Origin: Antennarius striatus
Taxonomy: Eukaryota > Chordata > Actinopteri > Lophiiformes > Antennariidae
Length of the DNA stretch: 64,000 bases
Direction: 5' to 3'
Assembly: GCF_040054535.1 (NCBI RefSeq)
Contig: NC_090779.1
Span: 17,047,001-17,111,000 of the forward strand
Part shown: positions 1 through 15,163 of the stretch, piece by piece
Numbering within the stretch: the stretch's first letter is position 1
Layout of the letters: every line of letters starts with the position of its first letter
Notes under the pieces: model-generated
Seen by the model: only the letters and a program-made list of their open reading frames with translations
Told to the model about the DNA's origin: nothing
Database searches by the model: none
Position numbers and translations under genes: made by a program

Positions 1-398
1 GAAAATGAGATGATGACCTTTGAAAAAACTAGATCAAGGTCAAATTTAATCTTTTGTACACTCAGGAACTGGATAAGATAGAAAGACAAGGGAGAAGGCC
101 AGTGTAAGACCATAGATCAAAGCTAGTGCTTTGATCTATGAAAGTAGGTCAGAGCACTAGCTTCGATCTTTGACCTATGCAAGTAGGTCAGTAAAATTTT
201 GATGTTACAGTCTGGGACTGCCTTGGTTCTAGTCTATTTTCTTTTTATTTAATTTCTGTTTCCATTCCTGTTTAAGTCTGCTGTATTGAAGCTTATCAAT
301 TGATGTTCATATTCGTCACCTCCATGTCTGTCATGAGGCTATTTACCATCCTATATCAATTGTCAATTGGCTTACTGACATTCCCTGTTTAATCCTAG
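1..398 (+). other. Intron of unc45a with inverted repeats
   Basis: Sequence upstream of the acceptor at 397-398 is intronic. It holds a perfect 13-bp inverted repeat with a 4-nt loop at 111-140, and a second arm set at 152-167 that could pair with the first instead. No coding exon was seen in it. Confidence 0.7.
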
Positions 399-3300
399 AC
401 TATGGCTATAGTGAATGAGTTGGGAATGGGCCAGCTGTGTACGGTAATGGGATCGGGAGCTTCTAGTGTGTCTCTGGCTGCCTGCCACCTGCTGCAGGTT
501 ATGTTTGAGGCTCTGACAGAGGGCATGAAAAGAGAAATCAGGGGGAAAGATGAAGCCATACTCCCTGGTAAGTTTGGACGGTGATCCTGTCACCCTCAGA
601 TGTTCACATAGCTTCAACAACATATGTCATATTTCTTTCCTGTTCTTTCAATAATACTTTCAATAATAACGGATTGTACGAATTTGACATAGAACCCTCC
701 ATGGAGCTCCGCTCAATGTTGCGCCACCTTTTGGAAATGTTGCCAGCATCTGACGTGTTGGGGCCGGGGAGAGACAGTGCCATCAACCTCCTGGTCAAAC
801 AAGTTCCCCGCAAGTCTTTGAAAAACCCAGATAACTCCCTCACATTATGGTTGATTGACCAGGGTATGAAACACACCTACACATGAAGCTAATCTTCATG
901 TGCATGCTTTCATAATTTTATAAGCAGACATAAATAAGCAAACATACTGTAGGTCTTTTGCTTGTATCACTTTTCCATTATAAATCATACATGACCAAGG
1001 GAAGGAGAATAAAATGGTTATTCTATTTTTCTCAATTCACATGAAATTCACCTGTCTGCAATTATTGATCTCCTTGTTCTCCTTCAGGACTGAAAAAAAT
1101 CCTGGAGGTGGCTGGGACGGTTCCTGAGCTCACGGACAGACCACCTCTTACTGACAACTCCCATATGAGCTGCTCCGTCTTGCTTGGCAAACTCTATGAT
1201 GACCTAAAGAGTGACAAAGAGAGGGAAAACTTTAACAAACTTTGTGAAGAATATGTTCAGTGAGTTGACAACCAAAACTTTTTTATCTGTCGCCTGACCT
1301 GCAACACCCTATAAAAATGAAAAGAGATGTAGGCTATCATTCAAAAAGTGATAGTGTCCCCAATATTCTGATGTTTTTCTGGGTAGGCAACACTTTAGCA
1401 AATCTGGCATTGGTCCGAAGCTCCGAGCCATTCAGACAGTATCTGTGCTCCTCCAAGGACCAAGTGAGGTGGGAAACAGAACTCTGGAGTTGTCAGGCCT
1501 GATTGATACTGTGATATCCCTCTGTGCCTCCGAGGATATAACTCACCAGCAGGTAGCAGTGGAGGCTGTCATTCATGCTGCAGGCAAGGCCAAGAGAGCA
1601 TCCTTCATAACAGCCAATGGTGTGTCACTTCTGAAGGACCTCTATAAAAAGAGTGAGAATGACAGGATACGCGTGAGAGCCCTGGTGGTAAGTGCCCCAG
1701 CAAAAGCAGTTTATTTCAGACAGCAGTAGAAAAGAACTGCTCTCAAGAAATGACTGCACCATTGAGTTTTATGCTTCTTATACAGGGTTTATGCAAGCTT
1801 GGATCAGCAGGAGGAACTGATTTCAGCATGAAACAGTTTGCAGAGGGATCCACGCTAAAACTTGCCAAGCAGTGCAGGAAGTATGTTTGCCTGTGTTGCT
1901 TTTGGAGCACTGGTGTTGGATAAGGGAAATGTGCCACATCTGATCCTTGTTGAAAGATTGATTTTTGTTTTAAATCTTATATAAAAAAAGATGTCACTTT
2001 GTCTTTTAGGTGGCTGTGTAATGAGTCTTTGCCCCCAACCTCTCGCCGGTGGTCGGTGGAAGGACTGGCCTACCTCACCTTTGATGCTGATGTGAAGGAG
2101 GATTTAGTGGAAGACAAAAACGCTCTCCTGGCCATGTGTGAACTAGCAAAGGTTTGAGCAATAAATGTGATTGTAGGAGTTTATCCTTAATGACTATTTT
2201 GTTTTTTATTTTTTGTTTTTGAACGTACCATCATAAAAATCTTACACATATAGAACATGTATGTATGCATATGGAGCATTCTAAGACAGTTTTAACAACT
2301 ATTTTTCTTTGTCTTCCTGCAGTCTGAGGATAAGACAGTGCTCTTTGCTGTAGGCTCCACGTTAGTGAATTGCACCAACAGCTACGATGTAGAGAAACCA
2401 GACCCTCAGATGGTGGAGCTGGCTAAGTATGCAAAGCAGCATGTGCCAGAGGAGCACCCAAAGGTAACATTGAAATGCTGCTGTATTTATGAACCACACA
2501 TAATGTCCTTTTAAAATTGGACAACAGCTCAATGGTTGGCTGTTTTACATCCCATCTTTCCTGTCACGTGTCAGGATGCACCCTCCTATGTGGAGAAACG
2601 ACTGAAGAAGCTGCTGGAGGCTGGTGTAGTGTCTGCATTGGTGTGTATGGTTAAACAGGAGAGTCCTGCTCTTACCGAGGCTTGTAGGGAATGTATCGCC
2701 AGGTAGGACAGTGGCAGTCATTTTTGCACTCATTTTTCTTCCTGTATATGTTTTATCCTAATGCCATTTCTCACAACAGGGTGTTTTTGGCCTTAGTGGA
2801 CCGACAGGAAGACAGAGGCACAGTGGTGGCACAGGGTGGAGGAAAGGTGAAGCACCCTCATAAAATACTTAGTTTTGCTTGGAAACTGAAAAAACAAACA
2901 AAAAACTTTGACTTTGAGGTTTTTACATGATTCATGTTGAGTGTTCTCCTACACAGGCTTTAATTCCTCTGGCATCTGACAACACAGATGTCGGAAAAAT
3001 CAAAGCAGCACAAGCCCTGGCAAAAATATCCATCACATCAAACCCAGAAATTGCTTTTCCAGGAGAAAGGGTGAAAACAATGTCATATAAAATGTCTTCT
3101 ACATTAAAAAAGAAGAACTTTTCCGATTTAATCTTGTCTCTCTTTTTGTTGTCAGATCTATGAGGTGGTACGCCCCCTTGTCAGTCTTCTCAGCCTTGAA
3201 TGCACCCTGCTGCAGAACTTTGAAGCACTTATGGCTCTCACCAATCTTGCCGGCATCAGTGAGAGACTCAGGTTGGCCAGTTTATTTTCAGAGATCAGAC

Positions 3301-4191
3301 AAGCTAAACTTTAATTGTTTTACTGTATTTGCTGAAAATCAAAAAAGTTATAGAATTTCATGGTAAAACACAGTCCTCTTTTCTTTTTAAGGTAACATTT
3401 TAGCGTTGATTTTAAAGTAGCTGCTTATGTTGATGTTGCTCAACAGACAGAAAGTCATAAAGGAGAAGGCAGTCCCAAAAATTGAAGGTTACATGTTTGA
3501 AGAACACAAACTGGTTAGAGCCTCTGCCACAGAATGCATGTGCAATTTGGTTTTAAGCACGGAGGTGAGTTACATAAGCATATACTAGGGTCTTGCACAA
3601 ACAAGTTGAAAAGTTGAAGTAAAATGTGGCTTGTGTTTGACCTTTCCTCAGGTGCAAAAGCTGTATCTGCCCACGGGGAACGATCGCCTGAAGCTGCTTG
3701 TGCTCTACAGTGGAGAGGAGGATGAGAGGCTGCGGAAAGCTGCTGCAGGAACTCTGGCCATGCTGACTGCTGAGCAGCCTGAGCTCTGCACCCGCATCCC
3801 TGGGACAGTAAGCAAACATCCACACATTCAGCACTTACAGATACTGCAATGACACATTTTTTTATTCCAGCACATTATTCCCTGTTGTCATCTCTTCTCT
3901 CAGACAACCCACTGGCTAGAGATTATACAGGCCCTGTTGCTAAGTGAAATATCAGACCTGCGCCATCGTGGAGTGATCATAGTTCAGAACATGATGCGAG
4001 CGGAGAAGAGTCTGGCTGAGACGCTCATGGAAAGCGAAGCTCTGGAGATCCTGTCTGTCTTGGCTAAAGGTGGAGAGGGAACACCTGGAGCCGTTTCTCA
4101 GGCAGCTCAGACATGTCTGGACCAGGCTGTGGAGTATGGGATCATCAAGACCAGGGAGGGGAAGGAAGACTGCAAAGAAAGTGAACCCTGA
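399..4191 (+). CDS. unc45a: UNC45A myosin/Hsp90 co-chaperone, 5'-truncated by window edge
   Basis: Fourteen exons can be read: 399-567, 693-863, 1088-1259, 1399-1687, 1786-1880, 2010-2151, 2323-2463, 2575-2702, 2780-2846, 2957-3070, 3156-3271, 3447-3564, 3652-3807 and 3904-4191 (stop TGA). All have GT-AG borders and phases that join into 721 codons without a break. The family protein is about 930-945 residues, so the N-terminal TPR domain and part of the central armadillo region lie upstream of base 1. The visible part is the rest of the central domain and the UCS domain, which folds myosin heads and works with Hsp90 in the cytosol. Diagnostic stretches are [20 protein letters not shown] and [19 protein letters not shown], which fit UNC45A (general) better than UNC45B (muscle). 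rccd1 follows head-to-tail 590 bp downstream, as these genes are close neighbours in mammals. Family assignment is very secure; paralogue choice is secure from sequence and neighbour. Confidence 0.95.
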
Positions 4192-4780
4192 AAAATATTG
4201 TTGTAACATGTACCTGTGTCCCTTGGTGATGTTTAAGTATATTGATTATTGGACCAGCGGGAAATCAGTAGAAACTGATCTGGAAATGATGATGAGTTTT
4301 AACATTACCAAACATTAGGAAGAAAGGTATTATATGAAATCCAACTGACACTCACCAAAGAATTTTCTGATGTTTTCATTGATTATGCTCATCTTTATTT
4401 CTCTGTATGTTCATGTGTCTTCACTTGGAGATGAATGAGGCTATACTTTATACATTCTTCACTAAATATTGTCATTCCTTGCTTTTAGCTTTCTTTTTAA
4501 AAAAAAAATAAAAAATCTTATTCCACAAAAATGAGTTTGTTAAAAAAATGCATTTTATTCAAATAATTGTGTTGGGTTTAAATGTTTTTTATAACCCCTA
4601 TTTTAAGTCCACCACATTCCTGTTGTCTTCTATATCTTGTGTTTTGTGTTTATTATTTTTGACTGAACACTAATAAAACTGTCGCCGTCGATTGTCGTGC
4701 AGTGACACTGCTGCGCATGCGCAATGTCTACAACTTCGCAGATAGCTGAGTTGGACGGGTGAGCTGCTGTGCCACGAGAA
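4192..4780 (+). promoter_or_regulatory. unc45a 3' UTR and rccd1 promoter with NRF1-type site
   Basis: The 3' UTR of unc45a runs into A-rich sequence with AATAAA near 4508 and a second AATAAA at 4672-4677. Only about 100 bp later the rccd1 start codon is reached. Between them, at 4712-4723, is the palindrome TGCGCATGCGCA, which matches the known NRF1 consensus, in a short CpG-bearing stretch. The rccd1 promoter therefore probably overlaps or abuts the unc45a cleavage region. Transcription start and polyadenylation sites are inferred. Confidence 0.6.
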
Positions 4781-6652
4781 ATGCGCTGGTATGGGTTTGG
4801 TTTCAATGCATTTGGACAAATAGTTGCACACAAGAAATTAACAAAAGGAGGGTTACGTGAGGTAGTTCAAGAAGTAAAAGTTATTAGCCCAACAGAGCTA
4901 GCTAGCTGCTGCTCCAAGAGCCGTCAAATCAGAGCCAGTTGGAGTCGAAGAGCGTCTTTGCATTTGGATGGTAGGCCAGGCAGAGGAAAGCATTTGTGAC
5001 ACAAACGGACTCAAAAGAGTCTAATATTTCCACTTGGATTTACGTTTTAATTTGTGATAACTGCCCTGTCAGGAGACGGCTGCGTGTGCCTCGTAGGTTT
5101 CGGAGCAGAGACCAGGACCTTGGTGAACCAGATCCGTGGTTGTACAGACTTGTGCCTCAGTGAGACGCGTCTGAGCCTCGCTCTCCCAGACGGGATCGAG
5201 TCCTGGGATCTGCAGGAAGAGAACACCTCACCGTGGACCTCCGACAGGAAAAAGGACCGTCTTGGTAATGCATACGAAAATGTCCTTTGAAAGCTGATCG
5301 AGGTTGTGCTCACTGACTGGAAACTAGTCTTGCTCCTTCCCAGGTCCTCCTCTGAATCTCCCGCTGGTTCCTGGAGGTTACCTAGCAGCAAGGCCGCCCC
5401 TCTACCGCCTCTTACCGCCGCACTTGTCGGCCAAGAGTCTGGCGCTGAGTGCAGAACATGCGGTCCTTCTCAGTGCCTCTGGAGCTGTGTACACCTGGGG
5501 AATAGGCAGGTATGGCCACAACGTGCACATCTTGTTAGAGAAATCTACCAATCACCACCTGTTGATGTATGAAATCCCTTTTGTTTATCTTTTATGTGTT
5601 TTTGTTTTTTTGGCAGCCATGGTCAGTTGGGGCATGGAGGCCTCACCCCTGAGGAGCAGCCCAGAGCAGTAGAGGCACTCTGGGGGATGCCCATGAGTCA
5701 TGTAGCCACAGGAGGCTGGCACTCTGTCTGCATTAGTGGCAAGTCTCTTACAAGATGTTGGCTGTGACAACATGTGTCCTCGGCTGTGAAAACATGTGTC
5801 CTCAATTTGGTGAATGCTTACATCATCCTTTCCTGTAGATGGAGGTGACCTTTATGTGTGGGGCTGGAATGAAAGCGGTCAGCTTGGGCTTCCGTCACGA
5901 GGTCTGAGGAAAGCATCGCAGAAACAGTGTAGCCAACACGCAGGTACAACTGTTTTCTATTGAATAGTTGATACTGTTATTGTTCAAACATGAACCCACA
6001 ACTTTCCCAGTAATATTTCATTTCACCATGTATGCAACTTTTAAGTCATCACTTGTTTAACTTTGTGTGATATGCATCATTGACTGCACTGAATAGGACC
6101 ACCGAGCACCAGCGCATGTCCTGCTGAAAATCCACAAGAAGCAGAGAGTCCTGATGAGGTGTTTATATCAATCCAGGCGTTCCCAGCTCTGCTGGACGTC
6201 ACCCCATCATGTGAAATCAGGACAGTCAGCTGCGGCTCCCGCCACACAGCTGCAGTAACAAGTACGAAACCCCACTGGATATGTGTCCTGATTCATATTT
6301 CCTTTGAAAGTCAACAGTATATTCACTGTCAACCTTTCTCAATTCAGCTACAGGTGATCTCTACACCTGGGGCTGGGGTATGTTTGAATTGGTTGTGATT
6401 TTTATATTTTTGCAAAATGTTCCCAAATTAATTTAAAGCGTCACTTTAAATATGTGTATACTGTAATTTAACCTGTCTTCTCTGTTTCTTATCATTCCAG
6501 GTGACTACGGTCAACTTGGACACCAGACTTTGATCAGTACAGATGAGCCTCAGCGCGTGGCGTTCTTCCAGGAGCAGCAGTTGCGTGTTGTTGATGTCGT
6601 TTGCGGGGCGTGGAACACTTTTGTTGCTGTTGTCAAAGAGGAAATTACTTAA
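4781..6652 (+). CDS. rccd1: RCC1 domain-containing protein 1
   Basis: Eight exons (4781-4970, 5073-5264, 5344-5509, 5617-5738, 5839-5943, 6097-6261, 6348-6377, 6501-6652) give 373 residues, against about 376 in human. The start ATG at 4781 opens with WYGFGFNAFGQ, the family N-terminus. RCC1-type blades are visible as VYTWGIGRHGQLGHGG (about residues 176-190), WHSVCIS, VWGWNESGQLG, CGSRHTAAVT and the final YGQLGHQ/WNTF blade, which forms a beta-propeller. The family protein is known to partner the KDM8 demethylase in chromatin and mitotic control. Intron 4 has a GC donor (GCAAGT at 5739) rather than GT; only that site keeps the frame. AATAAA lies at 6741. Downstream cib1 is convergent. Identification is strong from length, blades and the unc45a neighbour. 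Confidence 0.94.
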
Positions 6653-6997
6653 AAGTACCATAAAATTCTTTTTATAAACATAGGCACTGTACTTTGAACA
6701 CTCTACTTGGAAGTGTAAATTATAACAAATGAGACTTTGAAATAAATGTATTTTATAATGTACACAAATTATAAATTCTTATGTCTGCATAAAAATATCG
6801 TGATTGAGTAGTTTTAAGAAATATTTTAATTTGTGTGTAGACATTAAAAAGTACTGGTTTTAATTTTAAACCACACAAAAGGCACTGAAAATCACAGGTA
6901 AATATAATTTAAGACAAACATCTAAAAATTGTTCTAAATAAAAATTAAACGTATGAGAATTAAAAGGTGATGCATTTCCGCAGTATTTTAGAGGTTG
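6653..6997. other. Convergent 3' UTR interval between rccd1 and cib1
   Basis: This 345-bp AT-rich interval separates the rccd1 stop from the cib1 stop on the other strand. It must carry both 3' ends. A plus-strand AATAAA at 6741 suits rccd1. No clean minus-strand AATAAA was identified for cib1, whose 3' UTR may therefore overlap the rccd1 one. Confidence 0.5.
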
Positions 6998-8400
6998 TCA
7001 CAGCACAATCTTGAAAGAACTAAGGAGAAACAAATAAGAGAATCGGTTAGTTTGAAAAAGAAAAAAAACCCTCAAATATTTATACCTCATTTGAGTTCTT
7101 CTCACCTAATGAAATCAGGCGACCTCGATATGACGTGTTGAAACTCTGAGAGGTTCACAGTTCCATCCTTATCAATATCTGATTCTTCAAGAATCTAATG
7201 TACACGCAAAGAAAATGACCAATAACCTCACTGACACACCAGTGAACCAAACTGCAACCACAGGCTGTTTAGACTGATATGTTCTTTTCAGAGCAGATGT
7301 TTCAGTGAACTCACATTGCTGATGAGCTGTCTCATTTCTTCTGTTGTTAGTCTTGTGTCGTCTGTCTCACCAGTCAGGCAGTTAACCAGTTTCTCCAGAT
7401 CGCCACAATTAAGAGTTCCATCATCGTCAAAGTCTGAAAATACCAGTACGCTCATGACAGGCTGAAGGCCTTACATGGATTATTAATAGCTAATTTGTAT
7501 AAATGTGTTTACCAAATATACGGAAGGCATAATGGGACTTGATTTCAAGGGTCGCAGAGTCGCTAAAGGCACTCAAGAGATCCAAAAAGTCCTCAAATGT
7601 CAGACTTCCATCTTTCCTTTCAGATGTTGAGAATACATGGCAAATTCTTTTCCTGAAAGGGTTTGACTTTCCAGAAGAGTGAAAAAAATCAGTACATTTT
7701 ATCAGTGCTGGAAGTTTTTTCTCAAAAACACACAAATCACTGGACAATCTTCACCACTAGGCAGGTCACGTAATACTAGACTGTCTTCTGATTGATGTGG
7801 GGGGGGGGGGGGATTACCTTCAACTCTGGTAGGTCGAGAATCCTCTCCATGGATATTCTGATATTTGGAAGGTCTTTCTCATCTTTCGTGAGAAGTTCAG
7901 TGAAACGTTTGTGAGCACTGAACAAGAAAAGATGTAAAAAAAAAAAAAAAAAAGCAGTGCTTGATGGTTTGAAATACTTCAAAAATTAGTTTCATATACA
8001 TAATAAGGCATTCAAATGATCACTCACAGAAGAATTTCTTGTTTGGTCAAGAATGTCAGCTCCTTTAAAGTCAAGTATGAATTATTATTAGAACAACAAC
8101 CAGGAAATATATACGATATAACGATAAATGTTCAATGAAGCTGCCAATATCTATCGTTAAGGGAATACTACTGATTAAGATCAATATTAAATGTAAATAT
8201 ACGTCTGATTCCTGCTTTAGCTCTTTAAAGTTTTGGCTAACAGCCATGCTGTTTTTCTTCACCATTACTCGAAGCTCTCCTGCCTCAACTTGATCCGCTC
8301 GGTTAGCTAGCTGATGCTTGGTTATCTCTGCTTGGTGTCTGACACTTACTTGATATTCCGAGAGCAAATCCTTCCCGAGTTGACTCGCCGTTGTACCCAT
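6998..8400 (-). CDS. cib1: Calcium and integrin-binding protein 1
   Basis: Seven minus-strand exons (8350-8400, 8028-8062, 7818-7917, 7513-7666, 7315-7433, 7106-7194, 6998-7019) give 189 residues; human CIB1 has 191. The protein begins MGTTAS, a typical N-myristoylation start, followed by LTFLTKQEILL and FEDFLDLLSAFSD. Two calcium-binding EF-hands remain canonical: DFDDDGTLN (from about residue 114) and DIDKDGTVN (from about residue 159). The C-terminal SSFKIVL helix, which in the known structure occupies the integrin-binding pocket, is on a 22-nt terminal exon. The known role is a membrane-associated calcium sensor for integrin alphaIIb and several kinases. The gene converges on rccd1 and is divergent from selenoo. 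Exon 4 uses acceptor AAAG, which is weak but keeps phase. Confidence 0.95.
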
Positions 8401-9185
8401 TTTTTATTTTTTATTTTCTATTTCGGTGACAAAAGACTTTTAGACTCAATTCCCAGCGAACTACGAAGTTACTAGTCTGACATCGCTTGCTTCCGGAATC
8501 AAGATGCTGCGTTCACTGTCCTGCTGTTCGCATCGGATCTCCCGCACAGTGACGCAGAGCCCCCTGGGAACGGGTCCCTTCATGACGACAAAAAACAGTA
8601 TCCCGGGTGGATGAGGGGTGTCAGGTTTTTTTAAAAAACAGGCTACAGCATAGAGACTCTTCTCCTTTACATTTAACTGTTGTTTCAATCTGTTTGTCGG
8701 GTATGACAAAAATTATTCTGCATGATTTCCTGTAGTAGGGAACGGAAGTCTGTTGCTACACAACTCGTGTAGCCAACACGACCACACTGAGGGTAGAACA
8801 AACGGACGGAGTTGGTGCTCTCTGTGGAGGATGGCCGACGCTGTCTCACTCGCTCACATTTTGTTAATTACATCACGGTAACTTACATCACCGTGACAAT
8901 GCAAGTTTTCTGCAGAGCACAATTGTCTTCTCATTGTATTACATGATGATAAATGGAGGTATATATTTAATTTAAAATAACGATGAGTGATAATCACATA
9001 AGGATGACATTATTATCGGAGCCCCAGCTTGACATTTAATTCAATAAACTGTTTCTAGTCGGACAAATAATACTGTTACTCCACCCGTCTGGTAAACATC
9101 CGCTGTACGACACAGGCTTATGAAAGCATGACGAGCTGACACGTTAGAACTGCGACACTGGTTTTAAACCGATGGCTCCGCTTGG
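8401..9185. promoter_or_regulatory. Divergent cib1/selenoo promoter interval
   Basis: The 785 bp between the two start codons must hold both promoters. Short CpG-bearing patches lie near 8460-8600 and 8750-8850. At 8831 a start in good context (AGGATGG) opens a 16-codon frame ending TAA at 8879-8881; a GT donor-like site, CACGGTAAC, sits at its end. An inverted repeat TCACGGT/ACCGTGA lies at 8873-8896. No TATA box is evident. Confidence 0.45.
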
Positions 9186-13375
<4,190 letters not shown>

Positions 13376-13570
13376 TAACTTCCTTGAATGCTCAATATGC
13401 CGTCAAAAGCAATAAGAGAGTTTAGTAATCTTACCATTTGTCTCTCCCTCCACTTTTGTTACCCCATACCTCTCTATTGCTTTGGTAGGCAGCATCAAGG
13501 AAGTTAGCAAGAGGGTTGACACCCCGTAGGCTATCTAGTTGAATCTTATCAGGCAGAGAGTGAGCTGGTT

Positions 13571-13745
13571 TTCAATTCAACTCAATTCAAAAAACTTTAT
13601 TTGTCCCCAGGGGGCAATTGAGAGCACATACATCAGTAAAAAACACAATAAACAGAAATGTACAATGTAAACAGGTATGTGCAATGAGCTAATAAATATA
13701 TAAAAAACGTAGAAATTGTAAAACTATAAAGATTGCTGACATATA
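13571..13745. repeat. Interspersed repeat remnant in selenoo 3' UTR
   Basis: The motif TTTATTTGTCCCCAGGGGGC at about 13597-13616, next to A-rich sequence with repeated AATAAA/AATATA runs, resembles the tail of non-LTR elements that I associate with teleost genomes (Rex1-like). The boundaries and the family are uncertain. No target-site duplication was established. Confidence 0.4.
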
Positions 13746-14034
13746 TCATCAATATAGACAGAGATATTCAACAGTTTTGGTTGTCTAAATGCATGCATCT
13801 AGTATTACCGTGTTGCAACATAAAGTGAAGGGCTTGGACAGTGTACGTTCACGTCAACAGTGACTTCTTTGAGCAATTTGATTGGCTATGGATTGAAATG
13901 ATCAAAGGTAAATGGGGTTTTAAAAAAAAGGAATAATTCAGATTTTCAAAGCCATTTGGTGCACAACAAAAGGAAGTAGAAAGTGCATCCATTTTGAAAG
14001 AAACTTGTTCCCTCTCTGTCTGGTGTTCGCTCAG

Positions 14035-14094
14035 CTATTAATGAAGAGTCAAACAACAAGTCGTACAAAGACCTGTCTGACTCTGACATGATGG
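14035..14094 (+). promoter_or_regulatory. SECIS element in selenoo 3' UTR
   Basis: The stretch folds by eye as a eukaryotic SECIS. Helix I pairs CTATTA (14035-14040) with TGATGG (14089-14094), with two G-U pairs. A one-by-one A/A internal loop follows. The non-Watson-Crick quartet is TGAA (14042-14045) opposite TGAC (14084-14087), so the core reads ATGA...TGA. Helix II pairs GAGTCA (14046-14051) with TGACTC (14078-14083) and continues after an A/C mismatch with ACA/TGT. The apical loop is A-rich and has a possible GTC/GAC mini-stem, as in form 2 SECIS. It lies about 670 nt after the UGA. The fold and energy were not computed. Confidence 0.82.
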
Positions 14095-15163
14095 GGTGTC
14101 ACCTGAAAATATACCAAATAATATATGTGAAAGAGAAATGTTGATTTTGGATATGTTAGTGGGTAAAAGTGTAGATTAATGCAGCAAAAAATAAACGCAC
14201 AATATATTGAGAACTGCATGTTTGGTGTTTCCAGTCAGACTGTGACTCTTCAAACTTTTAAGGGGATATTTCTTGCCCATTGTGCTATGAATGTGATTAG
14301 GTGTGGAAAAATAGTTTTCACTATCATTCATTAATCATTTGAAACCGTGCTACTGCAGCACTGATCAATAATCACTCCTTTGAACCAATCTTGGTTTGAT
14401 CAGTTAACTCACATTGGTTTAAATTAAACCATTAAAACTGGGATGTAAAACAGGAAAAGGCTTGGTGTAAAATTGGGATTCAAAGCTTCTTCTTTTTTTT
14501 TTTAAATGAATAGTTTTTAAAAATGTTGCTGGGCTTTTAAGCTGCCTGAACATACCCCCAATAAACTAAACAATTAAACCTTGTGTTGTTTTTATTCATT
14601 ACCAATGCTTGTCTTCCATCTTTATTCAAAGAAGTGAATTTGATGAAAGTAAAATACACTTTCATAGCGTGGATTGAGTCATAGCAATGTATGTCTAACA
14701 CTACCTTTTCTTTGTGGACTTTCCTAGAGAATCTGCGTTCAACCTGGGTTTTAGTCATGTCCCAGCAAGTCTCAAACACGCACTCACCCAACTCTTGCGC
14801 ACAGCATTGATGAATATAGCCTTCAGTTACTGCTGGCATTTAACGCGGCCAGACAGCAACGACCCAAATAATGGCGCACCTCCAGATGCTGGTCACAGTC
14901 ACGGTGTTTGCCAGTGTCACCGGGTTTGTGCCACTCACACTCCGCTTTCCCTTTCACCTTTAAAACTGTAGGCCTTCATCTGGGCTCGGGAGTGGCTTTT
15001 TGTAACCTAAGGGTGCGCCCTGCGCAGCTGACAGGCTGAGCTGCGCAATAATCGAGGAGTGAGTGCATAGGTGGGATCTGGGACAATGGGTGTGTAGACA
15101 CCAAACAGCCAAAGCACAACATCTCCTGTACGTCCTTGTAGGTAAAAGAAGAAAAAAAAAAGA

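Larger units (their letters stand above)
13376..15163 (+). other. selenoo 3' UTR and mapk12 upstream region
   Basis: After the selenoo stop come an interspersed-repeat remnant at about 13571-13745 and the SECIS at 14035-14094. AATAAA motifs lie at 14190-14195 and 14560-14565, either of which could end the transcript. The remainder to 15163 is the upstream region of mapk12, with rising CpG content from about 14700. No further coding exon was recognised. Confidence 0.55.

Noticed and set aside
399-4191. Alternative call of unc45b
   Set aside because: The [20 protein letters not shown] stretch and the rccd1 neighbour fit UNC45A.
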